In this document: positions 51,702 to 61,199 of the stretch, in pieces
Layout of the letters: the number at the start of each line of letters is the position of its first letter
Position numbering within the stretch: the stretch's first letter is position 1
Source of the DNA: Mangifera indica
Lineage: Eukaryota; Streptophyta; Magnoliopsida; Sapindales; Anacardiaceae
Direction of reading: 5' to 3'
Assembly (NCBI RefSeq): GCF_011075055.1
Contig: NC_058155.1
Span: 4,700,001-4,764,000 of the forward strand
Length of the DNA: 64,000 nt
Notes under the pieces: generated by a model
Told to the model about the DNA's origin: nothing
The model's input: the letters and a program-made list of their open reading frames with translations, nothing else
Database searches by the model: none
Translations under genes and position numbers: made by a program

Positions 51702-52220
51702 TCAGAAAGAATATATAAATAATACAACGATGAGGAAGGAGATGGCATAAATGGTCCAAGCGACGCATTTGAGCCACAAAGGAAGTGGAATTGTGATGGC
51801 TACAAATATTGCCGTCACTGCACACAAAACACCGAATCGCTCGAGAGCCAGAGCAACTGTAGGAAATTTTGAGCTCATGAATTTGCTGACAAAGAGAAAA
51901 GTGAAGGAGAATATGATTGCAAGACAAAGAAAATGGAACATAGGGGGGAACTGGGAATGAATTTGCAAGGATTGGAGAGCTATTTCAACTGCTGATGGCA
52001 AGCAAAACCCTATCACTATCATTGCCCACTCTAAGTTATACTGATTACCTACCGGAGCAGGCGGCCCAGCTAGTGTCACTTCATTATCGAAAGCAGTAGG
52101 AGGTGCTGCGGGTGGTGGTGGTTGAAGTAATGGTGCAGCTCTTCGCAAAAGTTGGCTGATTTTGGCAACTATTGAGAGGAAGAAGGCCCTGAGAAGATCA
52201 AATATGTCCATTGATTTCAC
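51702..52220 (-). CDS. Small four-helix membrane protein, unknown function, intact copy
   Basis: A 172-residue single-exon protein. An amphipathic N-terminal segment (FDLLRAFFLSIVAKISQLLR) leads into a proline/alanine-rich linker (residues about 30-60). Four hydrophobic segments follow, near residues 65-85, 95-115, 130-150 and 153-171, with an SKFPTVALALERFG loop between the second and third. I do not recognise a named family. A decayed relative lies at 57744-58080, on the same strand beyond the expansin, so the family is locally duplicated. Topology and the short soluble parts suggest an integral membrane protein; no function can be stated. The start is the first ATG of the frame. Confidence 0.7.
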   Translation of the reverse strand: MKSMDIFDLLRAFFLSIVAKISQLLRRAAPLLQPPPPAAPPTAFDNEVTLAGPPAPVGNQYNLEWAMIVIGFCLPSAVEIALQSLQIHSQFPPMFHFLCLAIIFSFTFLFVSKFMSSKFPTVALALERFGVLCAVTAIFVAITIPLPLWLKCVAWTIYAISFLIVVLFIYSF

Positions 52221-52316
52221 GTCGTGATTCTCAAGTATATGAAAGAGAAGCGCTCAAAGTTTGGTATTTTACTGTTCTGAATTCAAGTAACAGGAACACT
52301 TGAACATTTAAAAGAA

Positions 52317-53201
52317 GGCCAAAAGATTTATTCCTACCCAAGGTATAGTGAATTTGCAATTCCCACCCACCAACTTTCAAAAACCCAAACACCCACCTAT
52401 GGTTTGGAAAACTAACACCTACCCTCCAAAATTAAGATAAGATTAAGGGAAAAATCATCATTTAACAATAATTTTAACATTTATATCATTTTACCCTCTT
52501 AATTTGAAAAACTAACAATTTTGCCCAAAATTAAGTTTTGAAAAGTGACATTCTCCCCCCTACCTTAGGTTTCCAATTTCACCGATGAATTTTTGACCAA
52601 CGATGGCCGATCTCTCTCTTTTTGGTGTTCAATATTAGACCGATAACATCTAGATTTGACGAAATCTAGACAAAGAGTCGAAACATTTCGTTTGAATCTT
52701 TGTCGTCCAGACGAAATCGGCTTTGTCTGGATAATGATGACGATCCAGATAAGGAGATCGGTTTCTTTTGGATTGATATCATCGTCCAAATGAAGCAGAC
52801 TTTGTCTAAATGATAAAGATCCAGACAAAGAGTTGAAACTCTTCGTCTGGATTATGTCGAATCCAAACATCGTCAGTCCAATATTGAACACCGGAGAGAG
52901 AGAGATTGGCCATCGTTGGCAAAAAATTCATCAGTGAAATTGGAAACCCTAGGCAAGGGGTAAAATGTCACTTTTCAAAACTTAATATTGGGCGAAATTG
53001 TTATTTTTTCAAATTAAAGGGGTAAAATAATATAAATGTTAAATATTATTATTAAATAATGATTTTACCTTTAATTTTATCTTAATTTTGGAGGGTAGGT
53101 GTTAGTTTTCCAAATCATAGATAGGTGTTTGAGTTTTTAAAAGTTGATGGGTGAAAATTTGAGAATTCACTAAACCTTAGGTGGGAATAAGTCTTTTGGC
53201 C
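52317..53201. mobile_element. Foldback element FB-c, complete copy
   Basis: 885 bp from GGCCAAAAGATTTATTCC to its inverted copy AATAAGTCTTTTGGCC. Inverted complementarity extends over roughly 300 bases at each end, including GCCGATCTCTCTC...TTCAATATT on the left and AATATTGAAC...GAGAGAGATTGGCC on the right. The centre carries repeated GTCTGGAT/ATCCAGAC motifs. A transcript through it would fold into one long hairpin. Non-coding. Confidence 0.85.
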
Positions 53202-54906
53202 AAATACCATGACACAATGTCAACGAGGAACTCACGAAGGAAAAACAAAAATTATATTATATCCAAAATTTAATTTTTTATATGATAAATAATAATATAA
53301 AAATATAAAATATAAATAAAAATTTTTTATTATCATATTATCATCTTATAAAATATTATAAATATTTATTATATTTAAATTTTTTTTTAAATATATATAT
53401 ATTAATTATATTTATCATAAGATATCGTAATAGTTTAATATATTTTAATATACAAATCATTTTTTACTTAAACCTTATCTTATTATAGGCTAGGTGATGT
53501 GTAAAATGTCAAAAGAAAAAAGTAATGTAGGGCACTAGAACAGGAAAAAAAAAAAAAAAAAACCCTTCAGAAACGAACTGAGGAAAAACAAGATAACTTA
53601 CTGCCCTCAGTTTACTTAAACCTTAAGGATGGAGACAAAAAGCGCATCTCTTTTACTTGGAAGGTGGTAAGCCTGGCGGGTCAATTGTTAAAGAGGCACT
53701 TTCTAATGGAGTGGTTTTTTTTTTTTTCTTTGGGTAACGACTTTCTAATGGAGTTGTTGACATTTTGCAGAGAGACATTTGGCGAAAGAGAAAGGAAATG
53801 AACCCATTTTGCAGAGAGACAACTGGCAAAAGAGAAAGGAAATGATTGCAATGAAAAACCAAGAAAAAAAAGTGATTAATTATCCTCATTTATTATTATT
53901 TTTTTGTTACTATTGGGTGGTTCCACTCAAGTGGAAGGATTGAGTATAAATTCTTAATGGTTATCTGCATCGAATCTTCCAAAAGTAGTTTTTGACATGT
54001 AACATTTTAATTGATCATTAAGTAATCGATTTGTACATGTTTATCCAACTCTAATTTCAAAAGTGTTGAAATAATTTTAGCAGAAAATGGTTTCTGTTTG
54101 AATGAGGGTTGATTTGGTCGGTTTGATATGGGTTTTAGACGTAGATTAAATGAGTAAAGCTTTTACTAATATCCGGAAAATCTCTTTCTTGATCAAATTC
54201 GAAATAATATGCAAAAACATCCTTACTTAAAGAAATAATAGTTAACCATTTGACATGGTTTTCTTCTTTCCGTGAATTTAATAAATGAGAAAATTTTTCT
54301 CTAATGGTTTATAAATTTTACAACTATGATGATCATGATTTTATTATGAAGATTAGAGTTTATTCAAGGCTATGAGTATCAGATTTTTATACACAAAGTA
54401 CCAAAAAAAAAAAAAACCCTTGCTTTCGTATGTTTAATACTTTGTGAAAATTGTGGCTATGTCTGGCAAAAATCTTTCTCAAGGAATTTAATATAAACTC
54501 ATCATCTAAATTTTCAAGGTTATGACAATCACAATTTGTTGTTCTTAAAGATATAATTGAACTTTAAATTGTGACTTAGCCATGTAACTTGAATCATGAA
54601 ATTATACAATTGGGAATTTTGCAAATTATTATTTTTTTATTTTTAACTTAATATTTTGGTGTGCTGCATTTGACTTAGCAAGGAACATATTCAAAACATT
54701 CTAAAAATCTATAAGATTATAGTGGCTTTCTTCTTTTAGCTTTTGGGAATACTATTATTATTTGAACTAATGTGTTACATAAAAATCTATATTAGAATAC
54801 ATATGTAGATTTTGACGCCATAGATTTCATATGACAAGTGAGCAATCAAAGATGACTAACCAAGCCATCTTACAAAGATAAAAGATGAGAGCTAGTAATT
54901 GGGATA
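53202..54906. other. Intergenic, no gene seen
   Basis: AT-rich spacer between FB-c and the expansin. It contains a small tandem duplication (53761-53848) and several poly-A or poly-T runs. The open frame on the minus strand at 53653-53889 is low-complexity and matches nothing I know. Confidence 0.5.
53761..53848. repeat. 44-bp tandem duplication, two copies
   Basis: Two adjacent copies beginning CATTTTGCAGAGAGACA (53761 and 53805) with a few mismatches. Just upstream, ACTTTCTAATGGAGT occurs twice (53698 and 53740), pointing to a second local duplication with period 42. Confidence 0.8.
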
Positions 54907-55034
54907 GAGTAATACTATGTGTATAAATAATGAGTACAAACTCATACACAAATAATAATGTATCATTATATGACTAGATATTACATCATCGTTTATGTAC
55001 ATATTTGTATTCATTGTTTGTACATATAGTTTTA
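54907..55034. mobile_element. MITE-like element abutting the expansin 3' end
   Basis: Inverted ends AATACTATGTGTATAAATAA and TTTGTACATATAGTTTTA around the family core GTATCATTATATGACTAGAT. Its right end lies less than 30 bp from the expansin stop codon and overlaps the probable poly(A) signal. Confidence 0.5.
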
Positions 55035-55036
55035 TT
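55031..55036 (-). terminator. Poly(A) signal of the expansin gene
   Basis: AATAAA on the minus strand (TTTATT on the plus strand), 27 nt downstream of the expansin stop. It sits at the edge of a MITE. Confidence 0.45.
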
Positions 55037-55062
55037 GAATAGAATTATAACTTTAATGTTAT

Positions 55063-56029
55063 CTACATGAAGTTCTTACCCTCGAAAGTTTGGCCAAACT
55101 GCCAGTTTTTGGGGACAACATGCCATGAAGTTGAGTATCTACCATCACTTGCTCTAACTCTGAAGGTCAGTGACTCTCCAATCAGCCTTTGATCGGTCTC
55201 CCACTTTTGTCCCCAATTTCTTTTCAACTCTGTCCATTTCAACTTGTCATCACCCTTCACTAGCACGCTAACAACCTCTCCTGTGCCTCCCACGTTCCAT
55301 ACTGAAACTAGATTGAAGTAGGGGTTCCCAGTAATTGTAAATCGAATGCCTCCTTTCTTTCGGCATGGAACTCTGCAATAGTGTTCAAACAAGTCAGAAA
55401 ACTTCATTTAATGGTAGACTGATTATGTCAAAATGTTCATTTAATGGAAGAAGGAGACCTTCGATATTCAACCGGGACAATGCCAGCCTTGTATTCAGCA
55501 ATATGAGAGAATGCTGGGTAGGCTATGTCAAAATGTTCGCGAGGTGGATTACACCAACCTCCATTGTCATTTGGAAGATTAAAGTTTGGTGGACAATGGT
55601 TTGTGGCCGTGACAAAGAGAGATGGCTGTCCACGCTTGCACCATTGAGGGCTATCAGTGCATTTAATCTCATAGCAAGCACCGCAACTCTGACCGTTATT
55701 AAACAAAGTTGAACTCAATGCTGCTGTTTCCATGCCATAGCCTTGTGCAGATACATCATCATAACCACAAGCTCCACCTGTAATCATAAAATTAAACTTT
55801 AAAACTTCTGCAAATAGTCCATAGAACCACAAAACATAAGAAGAATGATGCATGTAATTAATATTAGCGTACCGAATGATCTTGAGTCTCCCTCATAAAA
55901 CGTAGCATGAGCCCTCTTCCAAGGACCAGGCTTAAAATTTGGCCTACGTCGAGCATAGGTAAGGTGATGCGACAACATGAAAGTGAAGCACAATAATATG
56001 ATTGAGACAGCTTTTCGTGGGAATGCCAT
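55063..56029 (-). CDS. EXPA: Alpha-expansin, complete, three exons
   Basis: Exons 55873-56029, 55459-55777 and 55063-55372 join in frame to 261 residues with GT-AG introns. A signal peptide ([17 protein letters not shown]..., cut near residue 26) precedes a basic RRRP linker. The six-stranded double-psi beta-barrel domain follows, with [35 protein letters not shown] and the HFD motif (REHFD). The C-terminal CBM63 domain contains [36 protein letters not shown] and FGQTFEG. Expansins loosen cellulose-xyloglucan contacts in the acidic cell wall without hydrolysis. The N-terminal region ([22 protein letters not shown]) lacks the usual GTMGGACGYGN spelling and is short there, suggesting a divergent subgroup such as EXPA12-like; the subgroup call is tentative. 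The start ATG is the one that opens the signal peptide. Confidence 0.93.
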
Positions 56030-56098
56030 TGTGAGATGATAGAAAAATGTTCTACTTTTGATTGTTTGCTTGCATCTTAGTTTACTATGTTACACAAA

Positions 56099-56106
56099 TT
56101 TATATA
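56099..56106 (-). promoter_or_regulatory. Probable TATA box of the expansin gene
   Basis: TATATAAA on the minus strand, 70 bases upstream of the expansin ATG. That would place transcription start about 40 bases before the ATG, a normal spacing. Confidence 0.5.
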
Positions 56107-57743
56107 TTGTATGAAGTTTCGAGGAAGTTATCAGTAGTTGAGCCATTTTTAGCTGTGATCGGTTGCATAAGAACTTGGTGGTTTCGGTGGTTAAGAGGGT
56201 TATGCTTCCTTTTACTCATTGCCACTCCTAAAAAACAAAAGAAATGATTTTAGCTTCATATAGTCGATAGTCGAACAGAAATTTTATAACAGATCATAAA
56301 ATTCATATAGTCTAACAGATATTGTTTCATTTTGGAATATTTAGCTCACACAAAAAAAAAAAAAGTTACCACATTTTCTTTGTTAAACATATGCCACCTA
56401 CTTTAAATAGAAAGAAATTATAATTTGGAAGAATCAAGAAACCCATTATCGAAAATTTTAATTAATTTTGTCAAAACTTTAATTTAGTGGTTAAAATTTA
56501 ACTAACCACACATAATTAAATACTTTATAAATGGTGATAACTACAACTAATCTTAATTTTTTGTAAAATTTTTATAACATAACATGGGTTAGAAGTCCTT
56601 CACCCCGGAGGCAACAACCTACAAGAATACATTTTGTTCTTATCTCATATCAATTATCTAAAAGTAATTACTTTATACTAGATCAGTGTCATGTAAAACA
56701 TGATAAAGAAATTAAATCTGAATACAACACAAGGATGTAACATATAGAAATGTAACTCTACTTCCTATCTTTCCTTAATTACAATCCTATCTTCAATTTT
56801 GTTCATTAAAAATAATAATATTTTTGATAATTAACTCTATATATGCTTTCTACCAGCATTTTGCATTTATTAATTGTGAAGTATCATATTTTATATATTG
56901 TTATGCTTCCCATAAGGTTAATTTATTCCTAGAAATAAAATATCAATAAGGTCAGCTGGATGAACAGAATCAAGTGGAATGTAGAATTCAGCCACATAAT
57001 GACTTATGAGATATGTAGCCATCTTGATCCTGGTCAAATTCTTTGAAAGCTTTTCTTGGTTTCCTCTTCTGTTTCATTTTCCCATATCTAAACCAAGAAC
57101 AATCATCGTTGATTTTTTTGCTTAATTGATCTTTATTGAACTTTATTTTTAATCAGTTTTACTCTTCTGTTAATTATAATGTAAGGTCAATTACTTTTAT
57201 GTCATCTTTGCTAGCTCAAATTCTGTTTAAAGAGAAAGGAGAATGGAAATGAAATAGATTGGAAGAGTAAGTAAAAGATGGAATAGAATATCATTCGATT
57301 ATTTACTTATAAGTTGAAATATTGAAAGAATGAAGTGAAATGTGTAATCTGCACCTGTAGATAAACAAAGGTAAACCTTTAAAAACGCATATTTTAATAA
57401 TTATTAAATTATAAACGTCAAACAAATTTCTTTAAATGAAAAATAGGAAAATTAATTTTAAAGTAGCGTCAAAAAAAGTAAAATTCCTAGATTCCTTAAT
57501 AATTTTCAAGTAACTTAAACCCATAGTTTGCACGAAATCCTCTCTTTCTTTAAATCCATCAAATAAACAAAGAGAATTGCCATCCAAATTCCATGTGTTT
57601 GTTAAATCTACCAAGTATTCATAATTTTTTGTTTGAAATCTTCCTTCTGCTTGTATAGCTTCTTTTCTATCCACTTTCAATAGGAACCGATGAGATAGGG
57701 TTTTTCGAGAGTGAGATGAGAGATTTTTATTCCTTTATGGTGT
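56107..57743. other. Expansin upstream region and intergenic DNA
   Basis: AT-rich sequence upstream of the expansin. No recognisable gene. A minus-strand open frame of 82 codons at 57432-57680 lies just downstream of the decayed membrane-protein relic but resembles nothing I know. Confidence 0.45.
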
Positions 57744-58080
57744 CTATGAGAGCCTCAAAATGGCGAGCAAGGGAAGTCCGTGGATAGCCCAGGTGGTTAA
57801 CTTGAGTACTAAGGGTAATGGAATTGAAATGCAGAGAAAACCAGCCGTGGCTGCTGAGAAGACACCAGCTTCCTCCAAAACTCGGGCGACATTTGGGCAC
57901 CTTTCACTGATGAACCTAGCTACAAAGAGGGGAGCAAAAGCAAACACGATAGCTTGAGAAAACAAATGGAAGGCTGTAGTCGGCTGAGGGTGTTTTCGGC
58001 CAGGAAAAGGTTATAGACTGCTTATCAGCAAGAACAGGATCAAACCTAGGCCACAGTTGAAGAAGTGGAGCTTTGAGAAA
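57744..58080 (-). pseudogene. Decayed paralogue of the four-helix membrane protein
   Basis: The frame at 57744-57965 aligns with the C-terminal half of the 51702-52220 protein: FAFAPLFVARFISERCPNVA against FSFTFLFVSKFMSSKFPTVA, then ISIPLPLVLKLTTWAIHGLP against ITIPLPLWLKCVAWTIYAIS. Upstream only a short PLLQ-containing remnant survives, in another frame; the first membrane helix and the proline linker are gone. It is best read as a truncated, frameshifted paralogue in the same orientation, about 5.5 kb beyond the intact gene. Confidence 0.65.
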
Positions 58081-58118
58081 GAAGAGGCAGACTTTAAAGT
58101 GATTTGTAAATATACACA

Positions 58119-58243
58119 CTTTGAATACACAGTTGAGTCATAGATGATGTGTTATCGTATGATTGATTGATTTAAAATAAAGATAAAATAATACTCAATT
58201 ATATGATGATACAACATTTATCCACTCAATTGTATACTCTAAA
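58119..58243. mobile_element. MITE-like palindromic element
   Basis: Ends TTGAATACACAGTTGAGT and ACTCAATTGTATACTCTAA flank a core TTATCGTATGATTGATTGAT...CTCAATTATATGATGATACA. Same family as the MITE at 10468. Confidence 0.5.
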
Positions 58244-60720
58244 AGTATTTACACAAAACACTATGATAAAATAAATGTGTGACAAGATTGTCTAAGCCAA
58301 CATTAAACTTGATTCTTGTTGTCTTAGATATATCTGATATTAAATTGTCATATAGTTAGTTATGTCACTTCGATCCAACCATGAAAGATCATCTACATGT
58401 GAGATCATCTTAACTAAAAATAACACTTGAACATGAATGAAGACCATTTTTTCTCATTTTCTTTTGCGTTCTCACGTAGTAGTTATAGATTTAGGACATT
58501 TTTATATATTTTTTCCTGGAACGGGTTTTAGGAGGAATTTAGTTACTAGGTACTATTTCTTCATTGAAACATCTAGAATCAATGTCAATGGCAATTAGTG
58601 AATGCAAGTTCTGAGCACTAGGATTTTTCCTGTCATTCTACTTATTGGGTGTCCAATTGATAATTGACTTCAATAAGTTAAATGACCTTGCTTGTCAAAC
58701 CCAAAAGTCAAATTTGCATAACCACCTAAATGTCTGTTGGGTGAAGAATCTTCATTCACCCACAAGTGCACTAGGCACCTCACTCCATTGGCATTAGGCA
58801 CATTGGCTTAGAAGCTTCAAACATCACTCCAACTGTAAGCAAGAAAAAAAAATCAAAGAAAAGAAAGTCAATGGAGATCGACAAGAGAACTCCAAGAAAC
58901 AAGGGGCAAAAGGCCAAGAAAAAACCCAGCTCCATAGAGCAATATTCCTTAGTTGAAACAACTAGCCAAATATATGCAGCTTACTAAGAATGCGGGGATA
59001 TTTTCACATCCATGAAAAATGGGAGGAGACCATTCTAAACGAGAACCTAGAAGAGTTAGCCATAACCATTACAGTGTTAGAAGTGACACCAACCTCTATT
59101 ACTATCTCTTGACACGATTGAAGAACTCATTAGAAGAGGAAACATAGAAGAGTTCGCAGATAATACTACAATAGCTAGCCTACAACATTAAAAAGCAAGA
59201 AAAATCTTGCTTGGTAATGCTCGTGTATCCAAACAAGTCAATGCTATGGCAATAGATAACTTATTAACCATACATATGGAAACTCCGACAATAGATTTGT
59301 ACCACAAACCTTAAAGATCACTTTCAATTTGTACATTATGGAAATGCAAATAGTTAGAGCTTGATAACTTAACTTTGCAACAATGATTGTAGGTAACTCT
59401 TTGGTATCAAACCTTAAAAAATCACTTTGACAAATGAATCATGTTAGAGTTTTGTCATATCCCTTTCTGGATGGTTACCCCAAGGGAGAATAGACGCTTG
59501 AAGAGAAAATATTAACTACTTAAATCATGTTTATCACAATCTTGAGTGGAAGTCTCAAATACCATATTCTTTAAAACCTCAATCAGTAAAAACTCAACAT
59601 AAACATTTAATAAACATACATAAGGTGTCTAAATGAATAAATATAATAAAATTATCTACAAATAAATGTGAAAAACAAAAATATATAAAACATAAGTATG
59701 TGAACTCATAACAAGTCCTCTCATGCAATCTCTTAATAGATAACCCCAATGCCTCTACATTTATCTCTTACCTACAAAATATAGAAAGGGAAATAATGAG
59801 TTATAAACATTCAATAAGTAGACAACCATCTAGGTGTCTTTACTTATTCCCTACTACTTAGCTTTCCTTTTGTCTAGCTTGCATATCCTTTTTATATGGC
59901 TCTCATAATCTAAGGTTCTAACTCATGTCCCTAACTCGCTTAACATGATATGCAATACATGCTTAAAATCATTTAAAAAATTGTGAAAGCATTTATAAAA
60001 TCATGTATTTAAAATTGTAAATGCTATGTCGATCAGACTAGGTTGAAGCATGTATTTGAAACCCTAACCATGTTAAGTATATTAACTTAATTCAGATAAT
60101 GCCTTATACGCACACAACCATGTAGGCATGCTTGTTAAAAATAATTTAAAAGCTCTTGCTTGTGGGCATGTGCATGAGGGAACTCAAGGACATTCCCATT
60201 AAAATAAATATCCTGAAAACATATTAATTATTGTGAGAAAGCATATTTTCATGGCTATTCATAAAATTCTTTAAATTGCAACTAATTGTGGGATTGGAGC
60301 CCACTTACATGTTTGTGGGAACAAGTTCCTCATAAAGTTGTATAGGAACATGTCCCTCATGAAAACAAAACCCTAATGCCCTAGAAAATATGTATATGAA
60401 TATTGCTACCTTATCTCATGCTTAAAGCCACTATAATATGCTTTCATGCATCATGTACTTATGCTCAAGCATTTAATAACTCATGTAGGTTGCTTATGCT
60501 TTCACATAATGCTTAGGTCATAGATCATGCAACTTATGACATATTCATAACACAAGCCATAGGTCACACAAAATATGGCTCTTATACTCATATCTCATGA
60601 CATCATAACGTGTAATAACTAGGCATGCATCATAGCTTAACTTATGGTCATAACATTCCATAAAACTTGTTAAAAACTTATTGGAACACACATACTTAAA
60701 CTTGGAATGATATTTTACCT
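58244..60720. other. Long gene-poor stretch, possibly old transposon sequence
   Basis: No intact open frame. Around 58860-59500 the composition is more balanced and short frames occur (for example GNARVSKQVNAMAIDNLL), which may be a decayed transposon, but no family can be named. From 59600 onward it is AT-rich, with small word repeats such as GGAACAAGTTCCTCAT and GGAACATGTCCCTCAT (60310-60360). Confidence 0.4.
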
Positions 60721-60990
60721 TTTCACTATGAAACGATTGTTCATAATTCTGAGATGGTTGTTCACTTTTGCTCTCTAACAAACATTCCTTCTCAATGAAC
60801 AACTTATGTGGAGCAAGCATTTACCACTCTTGAATGATTGTTCTTTCTAACTTTTGTAACAACCATTCACTCTTTATAAATGATTGTTTAATATAACATT
60901 TTCAATAGGTGAAATGGTTGTCTTTGACCTTGGGAACATACATTCCTTCTCAATGAACGATTGATATGGAATGGGTGTTAATCATTATAG
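60720..60990. repeat. Degenerate subterminal-type repeats
   Basis: Motifs ACATTCCTTCTCAATGAAC (about 60783 and 60949), AATGGTTGT / GATGGTTGTTC and AATGATTGTT recur several times within 270 bases. They lie at the left side of the transposon-derived region and could be subterminal repeats of the Mutator-like element; this is inference. Confidence 0.4.
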
Positions 60991-61199
60991 AATGACACAT
61001 GAAAGATATCTAACGATAAGAGGCTATCTCAACTATCTTCTTCGAAGATGTGGCAAGTAATAATTTATTATTGATTAAAATATGAATAAGGTAATATAAT
61101 TTTACTTAAATAAAATTTGCATAATTTTAATTTAATGAGTAGAATGATGTTAATTTTCGGTTAGCTTTAACTGTGGTTGAGAAAACCACATACTGGTTT

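Larger units (their letters stand above)
30245..53138 (+). repeat. Arm B of the 22.9-kb near-identical direct duplication
   Basis: Second copy of 1-22906. Homology runs without interruption until arm A hits the N gap. Arm B then continues through the rest of foldback FB-c and into the expansin region, so arm B is the copy connected to the right-hand sequence. Confidence 0.95.

Noticed and set aside
55365..55712. 115-codon plus-strand frame over the expansin
   Set aside because: Antisense of expansin exons 2 and 3.
57432..57680. 82-codon minus-strand frame just downstream of the decayed membrane-protein gene
   Set aside because: No recognised motif, no relative elsewhere in the window, and it lies beside a pseudogene; kept only as a mention.
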